Position numbers and translations under genes: made by a program | Notes under the pieces: model-generated | The model's database searches: none | The model's input: the letters and a program-made list of their open reading frames with translations, nothing else | What the model was told of the DNA's origin: nothing | Virus record (IMG/VR): IMGVR_UViG_3300020203_000094 | Coordinates: 1 to 25,054 of that record | Direction: 5' to 3' (one strand) | DNA length: 25,054 nt | Source: a virus | In this document: positions 1 to 5,981 of the stretch, in pieces | Layout of the letters: each line of letters begins with the position of its first letter | Position numbering within the stretch: the first letter of the stretch is position 1

Positions 1-131
1 CACTTCGCTGTTTCAGGAGTCGCACAAGGGTCAAGCGTAAAGTTAAACTCTTTGTGAAGGGTATCAAAGAAGTCCTGAGGAGTTTCCCAAGTCATATCTT
101 CGCTACTTAACATTGCTTTTATGTTTTTCAT
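1..131 (-). CDS. Phage Dam-type DNA N6-adenine methyltransferase, N-terminal fragment
   Basis: The 43 visible residues begin MKNIKAMLSSED and continue TWETPQDFFDTL, then KEFNFTLDPCAT. This W-x-TPxxFFdxL...EFnFtlDpcA pattern is the start of the phage Dam family (PF05869), which methylates adenine N6 in DNA and usually protects phage DNA from host restriction. The catalytic NPPY-type motif would lie off the left edge and is not seen. It starts 6 nt after the stop of the upstream small gene, so it is the last visible gene of the leftward accessory operon. An alternative start is Met7 (position 113). No Shine-Dalgarno is visible. Family identity is fairly sure; activity cannot be judged from the fragment. 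Confidence 0.85.
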   Translation of the reverse strand, partial: MKNIKAMLSSEDMTWETPQDFFDTLHKEFNFTLDPCATPETAK

Positions 132-137
132 ATATCT

Positions 138-398
138 TTATTCTTTATCTGTTATTGATAAAATATCTGTCCAAAATACAAAGCCATTATCTGCCATATC
201 TATTTGTAGTTTTTCTGTAAGTTCTTTCTTAATCCTCTCTCTTTCTTCTGCTAGGGCTTGTGTGATTGAGGTGGTGAAGAAAGATTGGACATATTTTTCG
301 TAAAGTTTCATTGCATCTTTCTCCTCTTGCATAGATAGTCCTGCAAAGAAACTATCAAAACTTTCAAACTCCGCTAAGATTTTTTCTGTGTTGTTCAT
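138..398 (-). CDS. Small hypothetical protein, paralogue of the 524-1087 product
   Basis: This is an 86-aa acidic, probably helical protein of unknown function. It opens MNNTEKILAEF and later has FFTTSITQALAEERERI. The same blocks (MNDTEKILAEF, FLTTSIAQA, TQALAEERKRV) occur in order in the larger protein encoded at 524-1087, and the DNA is also nearly identical there, for example the 32-34 nt at 366-397 and 894-927. It therefore looks like a recent duplicate that lost the middle segment. The central E/K/R-rich stretch could form a coiled coil. It lies in the tightly packed leftward accessory block before the Dam methyltransferase. The start is set by the homologous start inside the paralogue. 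Confidence 0.75.
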   Translation of the reverse strand: MNNTEKILAEFESFDSFFAGLSMQEEKDAMKLYEKYVQSFFTTSITQALAEERERIKKELTEKLQIDMADNGFVFWTDILSITDKE

Positions 399-407
399 AT
401 ATCTTTA

Positions 408-527
408 TTATTTTAATAATCCTCCAATAATTAGTCCTAAAACTGTACCTATAAAGAATATACCTAACAACATCGCCACATCTATTTGAAATTCTTTATG
501 TAATATGTTTTTGAGTTGTTCTTTCAT
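408..527 (-). CDS. 39-aa single-pass membrane peptide
   Basis: A short charged N-terminus (MKEQLKNILHKEF) is followed by about 20 hydrophobic residues (VAMLLGIFFIGTVLGLIIGG) and LLK at the end, the profile of a single transmembrane helix with an inward N-terminus. Its ATG overlaps the TGA of the upstream gene (ATGA at 524-527), so translational coupling is likely. Function is unknown; small phage membrane peptides can be lysis, superinfection-exclusion or anti-host factors, but nothing here singles out one. The overlap and hydrophobic design support it as real. Confidence 0.65.
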   Translation of the reverse strand: MKEQLKNILHKEFQIDVAMLLGIFFIGTVLGLIIGGLLK

Positions 528-1087
528 ATCTCTTTTATTTTGTCTAGGGAGGAGGTAATTTCATTCGCTTTGTAATACCCTGTATTTTCTTCAATTTCAG
601 TAACTCCCTTGTTGTTTCTGTAGATAGTCAATTCCCCCACACGTTCCCTCACCCTCTTTCTTTCTTCTGCTAGGGCTTGTGTGCATTTTCCAAGAGGACA
701 ATCTTTGAAATGGACACTGGCTGGTGCGAGGTTTTTACATATACAGCCAAGTTCTTCTCTCATTTGGTCTTTACCTGACTTCTCTGCTTGTGCGATTGAG
801 GTGGTGAGGAAGGCTCTGAGTTCAGTAACTACCCAAGGACCTACTCCATAATGAAAATCGACGTCTTCAGTTCTTTTTATTTTAATCCATTCATCAAACT
901 CCGCTAAGATTTTTTCTGTGTCGTTCATGTTATTAGGATTAAAAACCATACCATTGTTCATGGATTTTAAGTTTTCGTCTATACCAGCTTTTCCTTGGTC
1001 TATGTGGGATTGCTCACGAGCTACAGCTTCGTCAAATGCTTTTCTTAGTCCACTGTTTTCTCCTTCAAATATTTCTGATGGTTTCAT
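524..1087 (-). CDS. Hypothetical 187-aa protein with Cys-rich segment
   Basis: No family is recognised. The N-terminal part (residues about 1-53) is polar. Residue 54 starts MNDTEKILAEF, the same sequence that starts the paralogue at 138-398, so residues 1-53 look like an added N-terminal extension or the paralogue a shortened copy. Around residues 115-135 a CICK...CPLGKC cluster offers four cysteines and a histidine that could bind a metal. An E/R-rich helical segment (TQALAEERKRVRERV) follows. Its start codon shares one base with the TAA of the 21-aa gene (TAATG), and its TGA overlaps the start of the membrane peptide, so it sits in a coupled chain of small genes. Confidence 0.75.
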   Translation of the reverse strand: MKPSEIFEGENSGLRKAFDEAVAREQSHIDQGKAGIDENLKSMNNGMVFNPNNMNDTEKILAEFDEWIKIKRTEDVDFHYGVGPWVVTELRAFLTTSIAQAEKSGKDQMREELGCICKNLAPASVHFKDCPLGKCTQALAEERKRVRERVGELTIYRNNKGVTEIEENTGYYKANEITSSLDKIKEI

Positions 1088-1152
1088 TACTTTAGTAGGT
1101 TAGTGATAATGGGTTTTAGGTCGTCTAGGGCTTTGTTTTCTTCGTGGGTCAT
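1087..1152 (-). CDS. 21-aa micro-protein with MTHEE start
   Basis: The peptide reads MTHEENKALDDLKPIITNLLK. Two points support translation. Its ATG overlaps the upstream TGA (ATGA at 1149-1152), and its TAA overlaps the next ATG (TAATG at 1085-1089). The opening MTHEE and the DNA around it match the starts of the genes at 2241, 2585 and 3406, so it may be a truncated member of that set, now little more than the shared leader plus a short helix. It may act as a coupling peptide rather than a stable protein. Confidence 0.5.
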   Translation of the reverse strand: MTHEENKALDDLKPIITNLLK

Positions 1153-1388
1153 AATTGTTTCTTAGGTTTACAATACCAATTACTGCCACCAACTTCGTAT
1201 GCATCTAAATTATTATCAGTGCATAATTTTATAGATTCAACATTTCTAATTTGACGAGCTCTGACTTCTTCACTAGTTGGTAATATTCTTGAAATTCCGT
1301 AAATAATTAAATAAATTATTGATAAAGTCAAAAGTATCCCACATAGTATCGGCAAGGCATCTATCCATTTTTCTTTTAGTGTTTTCAT
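1149..1388 (-). CDS. Small membrane protein with extracytoplasmic Cys pair
   Basis: This 79-aa protein has a basic N-terminus (MKTLKEKWIDAL), one hydrophobic segment at about residues 12-35 (PILCGILLTLSIIYLIIYGI) and a polar C-terminal tail. The tail holds two cysteines, in LCTDNNLDAYEVGG and NWYCKPKKQL, which could form a disulfide if the tail is outside the membrane. Unknown function. Its TGA overlaps the ATG of the 21-aa micro-gene, placing it in the same coupled chain. Confidence 0.75.
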   Translation of the reverse strand: MKTLKEKWIDALPILCGILLTLSIIYLIIYGISRILPTSEEVRARQIRNVESIKLCTDNNLDAYEVGGSNWYCKPKKQL

Positions 1389-1395
1389 ATTTTTA

Positions 1396-1875
1396 TTACT
1401 TTATCTTTAAATTACCCACCTCAACCCCAAACTTCTCAGCAACTTGTTCGAGTGTTAGTTCGAGTTTATCTACTGGAGCTTGTTTGATGGTGTAGCCATC
1501 ATTTTGTAGTTCTTCTTTGTGATAAAAAGCACCAGAAACATTAAAATCAGTATCTGATAAAAACACTAAATCATTTCTAACATCTAATACCATTTGTTCA
1601 TTACCATTTTTATTAACCACCACATCTTTCCATTTCAGAGTGTCCCAAGTGATTGTGGGGTTGTGTAGTTCTACCCAGTTTTTGTCCCAAGTCCAACTTG
1701 TATCGTCATTTGAATCGTCTTCTTTTGTAATGACATTTCTATTATTATGTAGATATTTGACTTCCAATATTCTCCCTGCTAGTTTTTTCATATTACCATT
1801 AGAATAAACATCACCATTTATCTCCCAAAAGTTCTCTTTCACTTTTACTTTGTCTCCTACTTTAAATTTTGACAT
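1396..1875 (-). CDS. SH3-like barrel phage protein of unknown function
   Basis: The protein (159 aa) begins SKFKVGDKVKVKENFW, a KOW/SH3-barrel type opening with alternating hydrophobic and charged residues and a Gly-Asp turn, as in small phage beta-barrel proteins. The middle is Trp- and Asn-rich (TSWTWDKNWVELHNP, WKDVVVNKNGNEQMVLDV), consistent with a second beta unit. The C-terminus LTLEQVAEKFGVEVGNLKIK is a short helix-turn-helix-like tail seen at the end of various phage proteins. Function is unknown. It is encoded 6 nt after the stop of the next upstream gene, in the leftward accessory block. An A-rich leader with no Shine-Dalgarno precedes the start. Confidence 0.7.
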   Translation of the reverse strand: MSKFKVGDKVKVKENFWEINGDVYSNGNMKKLAGRILEVKYLHNNRNVITKEDDSNDDTSWTWDKNWVELHNPTITWDTLKWKDVVVNKNGNEQMVLDVRNDLVFLSDTDFNVSGAFYHKEELQNDGYTIKQAPVDKLELTLEQVAEKFGVEVGNLKIK

Positions 1876-1881
1876 ATGTTT

Positions 1882-2241
1882 TTAATTATTTAATAATCCC
1901 CCTATAAATGTCTTGGTCTCCTCTGACTGGTCGTTGAAGTTGTCTTTGGAGAGGTTCCAGTAAGGGTGTCCTCCTACATACACTCCCTCTGGAGTTGTCG
2001 TTCCAAACTGTCCAGATTTAGCTTCTATCACTAGAGATTCGTCATCGATTGCCAACATTACCACTGATATTGTGATAGGTTTGTATCGTTTTTCAGTACA
2101 GTCAATTCCGTCATACTCTTGCTGTGAAGTTGCTCCACAATGGGAACATCTAAGATTGTTACCCTTAAAAAGATGAGAGGCAGTTTGTACTGTACTTGGC
2201 ACTAACTTTTGAATTCGTTTTATTGTTTCTTCGTGGGTCAT
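1882..2241 (-). CDS. Hypothetical protein with one CxxC, MTHEETIK start
   Basis: This 119-aa protein starts MTHEETIKRIQKLVPS, then has LRCSHCGATSQQEYDGIDC, a CxxC knuckle with a further cysteine that could bind zinc, followed by a beta-rich stretch (TISVVMLAIDDESLVIEA) and an acidic C-terminus. No known family is recognised. It belongs to the four neighbouring genes sharing the M-[T/P]-HEE start. It is separated from the upstream gene (stop at 2250) by 8 nt and from the downstream one by 6 nt, so it is surely co-transcribed. Confidence 0.75.
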   Translation of the reverse strand: MTHEETIKRIQKLVPSTVQTASHLFKGNNLRCSHCGATSQQEYDGIDCTEKRYKPITISVVMLAIDDESLVIEAKSGQFGTTTPEGVYVGGHPYWNLSKDNFNDQSEETKTFIGGLLNN

Positions 2242-2249
2242 AGTTTTAA

Positions 2250-2585
2250 TTATAGATTAGAAATTCTTTTTAATACGTCTGCCGAAGTGTGTCCATCGAA
2301 TTCTGGTGCTTTCTCTAAAGTTTCAGCGAAAAAAGTTTCATCCCACTTATCGCTTGGTAGATGATATGTTATTTGTTTATCTTTTCGTTTATCTATCCCA
2401 AGAATAAACCAGCCTTCAAAACTAGACCCGTCTGAATGTAATTTAGAACGCCAAACAGATATATCCCTCTCCCAATTTTTACACAATGCTATGTAAAGCG
2501 TAATCCTGTGCTCATACAGTTCTTTGAATGTGTGGTATCCGTCTGATGTATCTTCTGTTATTTTTATTGTTTCTTCGTGGGGCAT
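2250..2585 (-). CDS. Conserved phage protein of unknown function (HTF-ELYEHRI type)
   Basis: After the shared MPHEETIK start, the 111-aa sequence runs DGYHTFKELYEHRITLYIALCK, then WRSKLHSDGSSFEGWFILGI, KQITYHLPSDKWDE and EFDGHTSADVLKRISNL. I recognise this order as a small conserved protein seen in many unrelated phages, where it has no established function. The shared MxHEET residues appear to be an addition before the conserved core, which normally begins near DGYHTF. It is encoded 4 nt before the RNA ligase gene's stop in the leftward operon. No catalytic motif can be assigned. Confidence 0.8.
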   Translation of the reverse strand: MPHEETIKITEDTSDGYHTFKELYEHRITLYIALCKNWERDISVWRSKLHSDGSSFEGWFILGIDKRKDKQITYHLPSDKWDETFFAETLEKAPEFDGHTSADVLKRISNL

Positions 2586-2589
2586 ATAG

Positions 2590-3216
2590 TTAGGAAAAAT
2601 CCTTTACTTTAATTTTTGTAATAAGTCGTTCTCCAAAACCATTATTAAGTACAAAGGCAGGGCGAGCGACAATCCCCTCCATCTCAAAATCTCCAAATGT
2701 ACTTTTAGGTTTACTTTCCACAAAAGCAATAAGTTCTGCTAATGTAACCTCAATAACTGTTTTTACAATATCAATTCCAAATGATTCTGCTATTCCTAAA
2801 ACACTTCCGTGTCCAAGCCATTGACCGTCTATCATTACATCAAATAAGATAAATCCTTTATCTGGTCGGTAACCTCCACCTTTTTGTATTCCTGCTCCAT
2901 ATCCCTCTCCATAAAAACAAACTTTCCTATCTTTGAACTTTTCTGCAAACTTTTGTCGTTGAGGTAGTGTTGAGAACTGGTTTTGAAGTGCTGTAATTAA
3001 ATCCATAGGTAACTGGGCATTGTCTGTTTTACCATTTATCATTACATTCTCTCCATCCCACATAATACGGATATTTGTACCATCAATCTTCTCTGTTCCG
3101 TACCAAGTGAGGTCTTTCAAATACTCAAACTCTGGTCTTGACCAATCTCCTTTTACAAGTTTGTTTGTAATTTCATTTCTCTTAAATGGACTATATATTT
3201 TGTTATATTCTTTCAT
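2590..3216 (-). CDS. RNA ligase, nucleotidyltransferase domain
   Basis: This 208-aa protein carries the motifs of the covalent nucleotidyltransferase superfamily in order: motif I EKIDGTNIR with the predicted AMP-accepting Lys43, motif III FYGEGYG (101-107), motif IV EGIVAR (180-185) and motif V ITKIKVKDF (199-207). The spacing fits the compact Rnl2-like/phage RNA ligases, which join 3'-OH and 5'-phosphate RNA ends with ATP. There is little beyond the catalytic domain, so any C-terminal accessory domain is absent. Phage RNA ligases often repair tRNAs cut by host anticodon nucleases. The structured tRNA-like region 0.5-1 kb upstream in the same operon makes such a role attractive, though that is inference. 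Confidence 0.9.
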   Translation of the reverse strand: MKEYNKIYSPFKRNEITNKLVKGDWSRPEFEYLKDLTWYGTEKIDGTNIRIMWDGENVMINGKTDNAQLPMDLITALQNQFSTLPQRQKFAEKFKDRKVCFYGEGYGAGIQKGGGYRPDKGFILFDVMIDGQWLGHGSVLGIAESFGIDIVKTVIEVTLAELIAFVESKPKSTFGDFEMEGIVARPAFVLNNGFGERLITKIKVKDFS

Positions 3217-3232
3217 TTTATTTTGTTTTTAG

Positions 3233-3406
3233 TTATTTAAAATGTTTTAACACAACTAATTCTTTTATTACGGCACGATAAAGAAAACTTGGCATCCATT
3301 TTGGTTTTTTCTTTACAATTATCCAAAAATTATCTTCTATTTTCTTAGCGTGATTTTCCAGCATTTGACTTGTATACTTTTCTACTATTGTTTCTTCGTG
3401 GGGCAT
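3233..3406 (-). CDS. 57-aa conserved small phage protein, MPHEET start
   Basis: The translation starts MPHEETIVEKYTSQML and continues DNFWIIVKKKPKWMPSFLYRAVIKELVVL. The NFWxIVKxKPKWMPxFxY part is a pattern I associate with small conserved phage proteins of unknown function. The first six codons and the surrounding DNA (positions about 3390-3407) match the starts of the genes at 2241 and 2585 almost exactly. It sits between the RNA ligase gene and the 79-aa gene, 16 nt before the ligase start. The protein is very basic after residue 20. Confidence 0.65.
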   Translation of the reverse strand: MPHEETIVEKYTSQMLENHAKKIEDNFWIIVKKKPKWMPSFLYRAVIKELVVLKHFK

Positions 3407-3440
3407 AGTTTTTAGTTAGATAATAATCTGCATTTTGTGG

Positions 3441-3680
3441 CTATTCGTTGGTTATCTTTTTTAGTAAACTTTCAGCATCAGAAAACCAAGAATCACCCAA
3501 ATTATCAATTTCAAGAATCTCTTTTAATTCATAGATTTTGTCGGTGGTAATTTTTCTGACCATCAATGCTGTTTCATCTTTGTCGTAACCAATACCCCAA
3601 AATGCAATTCTAATTTCATTTATTCCTGCTATCTTGCCCAATAGATGTGCTTTTGCTTCCTCTTTTGTTTGTATTTTCAT
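3441..3680 (-). CDS. Hypothetical 79-aa protein
   Basis: It starts MKIQTKEEAKAHLLGKIAGINEIRIAFWGIGYDKDE and ends ESLLKKITNE. The pattern suggests helix-strand-helix, with no recognised family. It is the first protein gene after the structured tRNA-like region, and about 40 nt separate its start from the tRNA-like 3' end, so it is probably translated from an RNA processed or read through from there. The leader is AT-rich with no Shine-Dalgarno. Confidence 0.65.
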   Translation of the reverse strand: MKIQTKEEAKAHLLGKIAGINEIRIAFWGIGYDKDETALMVRKITTDKIYELKEILEIDNLGDSWFSDAESLLKKITNE

Positions 3681-3720
3681 ATGTTTTTAGTTAGATAATA
3701 ATTTCTGGTAAATGGACAGT

Positions 3721-3792
3721 TGGGGAACAACAGGATTCGAACCTGTTCCGTCTCCTTTCGAGAGACCTTCTACCCTTAAAATATTATTCCCC
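3721..3792 (-). tRNA. tRNA-like element on an extended stem; anticodon uncertain
   Basis: On the minus strand there is a canonical T-arm (ACAGG-TTCGAAT-CCTGT), an acceptor stem GGGAATA/TGTTCCC, and an anticodon-like hairpin GTCTC-TCGAAAG-GAGAC. Read strictly, the 7-nt loop gives GAA (Phe), but position 33 is C, not the near-invariant U. A CGA (Ser) register would restore U33 but breaks the stem. The D-arm (around AAGGGTAG) is weak, the total length of about 71-72 nt is short, and no CCA is encoded. The acceptor stem also continues outward as a helix of about 15 more pairs (3707-3721 with 3793-3808), unlike a normal tRNA. It may be a degenerate or specialised tRNA-like RNA. Confidence 0.5.
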
Positions 3793-3922
3793 CAACTATC
3801 CACTTACCTATTGAAGAAATGACTGGGATAGTGGTTATTCGGTGTAAACACTTTTATTCACCACCACCCAAGACAGGTCTCCAATACTCTGTTAAAGAAC
3901 TACTTAGCTCTGGTAAATGCTC

Positions 3923-4122
3923 TGAATCGAGGAGGTAAAGATTTGAGGACAAGGACAAACTTTTCAGTTTGGTTAGAAGCCGATTATATACCACGGCAAA
4001 CCCCTGCTACCCTATAGTCACTTTACATAGAGAAACTTTATTTTGTTTTTCACCTTACGCTGGTATTTCTCTCTGGTTGTCGCCAGTTCGTGCGTCTACC
4101 TATTCCGCCACTCCTCGATTCA
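3923..4122. repeat. 12-bp perfect inverted repeat bounding a tRNA-Leu-like 5' part
   Basis: TGAATCGAGGAG at 3923-3934 is the exact reverse complement of 4111-4122. On the minus strand the outer arm runs straight into a tRNA-Leu/Ser-like D-arm sequence (4092-4110), so the repeat could be an acceptor-like stem of a 200-nt RNA unit. Confidence 0.6.
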
Positions 4123-4179
4123 AAGTACTTACCTCCACTACTACCCTATGAGCTTACAGCACGCTGTCGGTTCCCAGAC

Positions 4180-4267
4180 ACAGTGTAAGGGTCTTAGTAC
4201 GTTGGGTGGAAACTAACCCCCCTGTTGTGCTCACTTTGCGTAGGCTTTACAGCCACCCCTACACTGT
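4180..4267. repeat. Inverted repeat overlapping the RHH stop codon
   Basis: ACAGTGTA at 4180-4187 pairs perfectly with 4260-4267, extended by GGG/CCC (4189-4191 with 4256-4258) across one mismatch. One arm contains the TAG of the RHH gene (4259-4261). A competing hairpin can form from CTTACA/TGTAAG and CTGT/ACAG between about 4153 and 4190 on the minus strand, so two exclusive folds are possible. Confidence 0.5.
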
Positions 4268-4384
4268 ACCGAGGAGTAATGTATTGATAAGTTGATCTAT
4301 TGTTACACCTCTTTTAACTGCTTCGCGCTTTACTTTCTTATGTGTTGACGCCTGCACTAACAATGCTTTGTATGTTTTTGTCAT
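4259..4384 (-). CDS. Ribbon-helix-helix-like DNA-binding peptide
   Basis: This 41-aa peptide reads MTKTYKALLVQASTHKKVKREAVKRGVTIDQLINTLLLGTV. A short strand (KALLVQAS) is followed by a basic helix (HKKVKREAVKRG), a turn and a second helix (TIDQLINTLLLG). This is the compact Arc/MetJ ribbon-helix-helix layout, with HKKxKxxAxKRGxTxDxLINxLL spacing. Such proteins bind DNA as dimers through the paired strands and often repress phage operons. It has its own promoter-like sequence (4393-4419) and is the first gene before the structured RNA stretch, so it may regulate that unit. Fold assignment is by pattern only. Confidence 0.65.
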   Translation of the reverse strand: MTKTYKALLVQASTHKKVKREAVKRGVTIDQLINTLLLGTV

Positions 4385-4392
4385 GTCTATAT

Positions 4393-4437
4393 GTTATATA
4401 ATATATATTAGATAGTCAACCTATCAACTGTGGATAA
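4393..4437 (-). promoter_or_regulatory. Candidate early promoter with DnaA-box-like element
   Basis: On the minus strand a perfect TTATCCACA (4437-4429) lies 9 bp upstream of TTGACT (-35, 4419-4414). A suboptimal 15-bp spacer and TATAAC (4398-4393) follow. The spacing is short, so this is the weakest of the four modules, but the 9-mer and its distance match those at 7001-7009 and 10218-10226. Confidence 0.4.
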
Positions 4438-4825
4438 CTACAACTGAAATATCCTTTGCTCTTGCGGAAGTGAGTGAGCGACGTTTGGATAGTTGTGACT
4501 CTAAATGAAATCGCTCAACGGAGATGATGCAGAAAAACCACGGGAACTTTATGACAATCCACGAGGGTTGTCTGACCATGCCGATATAGTCTGGATTGCC
4601 ATCGAGACCAACGACACGAATGAGCGCACCCTTGTCACCCCTGATACGCATACCATAGGCTATCTGCTGTGGCTTCACATCAGAGAAACTTAGATAGTCT
4701 TTACTTAAAGTATCCTTCAGTTCAAATGAACCCTCCATCGGATGTGCCTCCCACCACTTGCGAAAGGCAATACCAAACTTCGCTTCTTGTTGATTATTGA
4801 TTTGAGGTAAGTTGGGAAGGGTCAT
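4424..4825 (-). CDS. Putative PD-(D/E)XK-type phage nuclease
   Basis: The 133-aa protein has AKFGIAFRKWWEAHP near the N-terminus, then FELKDT (Glu35-x-Lys37), KPQQIAYGMRI (Gln53/54), PDYIGM (Asp79) and PSWIVIKF. The helix, E-x-K strand, Q-helix and following strands resemble small PD-(D/E)XK nucleases/Holliday resolvase-like proteins encoded beside phage helicases. Catalytic residues are inferred from spacing and not proven. Its first 32 nt overlap the end of the helicase gene in another frame, which suggests coupled translation and a shared role in recombination or replication-fork processing. The C-terminal codons carry a DnaA-box-like 9-mer that belongs to the next promoter. Confidence 0.5.
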   Translation of the reverse strand: MTLPNLPQINNQQEAKFGIAFRKWWEAHPMEGSFELKDTLSKDYLSFSDVKPQQIAYGMRIRGDKGALIRVVGLDGNPDYIGMVRQPSWIVIKFPWFFCIISVERFHLESQLSKRRSLTSARAKDISVVVIHS

Positions 4826-5954
4826 TTAAATATTTATGTGGATTCATATCCTTACCTAACTGTATACTATCGTATATACGCTGGTCCCAAATTCCAGCAA
4901 TCAAGTAATAATACTGCAGTGGTCGCAGATGCAATGGGTGTCGTAACCTTCCGAACATTTGAGTGTGGTCGACATTGCGATGTGACATACTCGCAAACAC
5001 CATCGCGCTAAACATCCACCCATCAAAGCCTACACCCATCTGGGCCTGTACGATAAAGTAACACTGATCACTCTCTTGTGCTTGTCTTATAGTCCCTGCT
5101 GGGTCTTTTGTTCTCCCATCGAGAACAAACACCTCACGCTCAGTTGCAAGTTCTTTTGCGAGCGCGTCAATCTGAGCTGTGTAGTGAGCCACAATGATTA
5201 TTTTCCGATACCCTAAAGCCTTAATTACAGGAAGTTTCGCGGACTGCTCCCACTGATGTTCATCAGTCCAACGGGTGAGCTCATCCACCGGCACGACACG
5301 CTTTGGTGTTTTCACTTTAATTATCTCAGTTGTAGCTGGTGGTAGGTAGTCCACACAATCCTTCAAAGAGACTATGTTCACATACTTTTCAATGTACGGC
5401 CTGATAAGGATTCTCCAATTGTCTTTCAGGAAGTACGCAGGGAAACGCAGGAACGGCATGTACTTGAGATCGTAAAACTTCGCTCGCCAATCTTTCCACG
5501 GTATTACCACTCCGATATAACAGAGCAAGGTATGGAAGGAACTCGGATCATTTCGCACAGGAGTGGCGGTGAGAAGCATCACGTCCATCTCTGGGTTTGC
5601 TTTGATGAAGTTGTACATAGCTGTTGCAAGTTGGGAGCGACTCTTTGTGAATAATGCGCTACCGAAAGTATGGGCTTCCTCAATGATGAGGGCTGTTGGT
5701 TCTTCTATTTTTTCCCATGATTTCTTAAAATTTTCCTTACTATAGACTTTTCCATGAGGGCATAGTGTCACCCAATCTTTTACAAGTTGTTTTGGACACA
5801 CAATAATAACGTTCCTGTTTCTACAGGAATGTTTAGACCAAATAGAAGCAGGTAAAGATTTTCCAACCCTCATCTCGAAACCTAAAATAGATTTTTTAAG
5901 ATTTTCGTCTACAACTCTCTGCTGATGAGGCCATAATTTCATAACAAAACCCAC
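4794..5954 (-). CDS. SNF2-like superfamily 2 DNA helicase/translocase
   Basis: This is a 386-aa SF2 helicase. WPHQQRVVDENL (Q-motif-like entry), EMRVGKS (Walker A, 27-33; a relaxed form of the SNF2 DEMGLGKT), VIIVCPKQLVKDW (motif Ia), IIEEAHTF (DEAH-like box, 92-95) and LLTATP (motif III, 127-132) make the first RecA domain. QAQMGVGFDG (303-312, motif V) and HTQMFGRLRH (330-339, motif VI with arginine finger) complete the second. ATP-driven DNA translocation in replication or recombination is the expected role. It lies between an unrecognised protein and a nuclease-like gene. Met5 (position 5942) is an alternative start that gives MKLWPHQQ, the more usual opening. Confidence 0.88.
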   Translation of the reverse strand: MGFVMKLWPHQQRVVDENLKKSILGFEMRVGKSLPASIWSKHSCRNRNVIIVCPKQLVKDWVTLCPHGKVYSKENFKKSWEKIEEPTALIIEEAHTFGSALFTKSRSQLATAMYNFIKANPEMDVMLLTATPVRNDPSSFHTLLCYIGVVIPWKDWRAKFYDLKYMPFLRFPAYFLKDNWRILIRPYIEKYVNIVSLKDCVDYLPPATTEIIKVKTPKRVVPVDELTRWTDEHQWEQSAKLPVIKALGYRKIIIVAHYTAQIDALAKELATEREVFVLDGRTKDPAGTIRQAQESDQCYFIVQAQMGVGFDGWMFSAMVFASMSHRNVDHTQMFGRLRHPLHLRPLQYYYLIAGIWDQRIYDSIQLGKDMNPHKYLNDPSQLTSNQ

Positions 5955-5981
5955 AACGTTTCCGTTATGAGTTCTATATGA

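Larger units (their letters stand above)
3707..4258 (-). ncRNA. Structured non-coding stretch in the leftward operon
   Basis: There is no credible protein gene for about 550 nt, but the minus-strand RNA is dense in inverted repeats. They are: a long helix carrying the tRNA-like element (3707-3729 with 3785-3808); a 12-bp perfect stem (3923-3934 with 4111-4122); an 11-of-12 stem (4180-4191 with 4256-4267) that includes the stop codon of the upstream gene; and smaller hairpins such as GCCG/CGGC near 3979-3997 and CAAACT-GAAA-AGTTTG near 3959-3974. Directly inside the 12-bp stem is TGGCGGAATAGGTAGACGC, very like the D-arm region of tRNA-Leu, but no matching T-arm was found. I cannot assign an RNA family. 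Confidence 0.5.

Noticed and set aside
524-1087. TGA recoding as an explanation for short genes
   Set aside because: TGA ends several genes inside ATGA overlaps with the next start, so it acts as a normal stop.
4085-4122. tRNA-Leu gene suggested by GGCGGAATAGGTAGACGC on the minus strand
   Set aside because: The D-arm looks right, but no T-arm, anticodon stem or variable arm was found before the matching acceptor-like arm 180 nt away, so a complete tRNA cannot be supported.
3707-4267. Group I intron or tmRNA
   Set aside because: No group I core (P, Q, R, S) elements, tag-peptide frame with Ala-Ala ending, or matching tRNA halves could be identified by eye.
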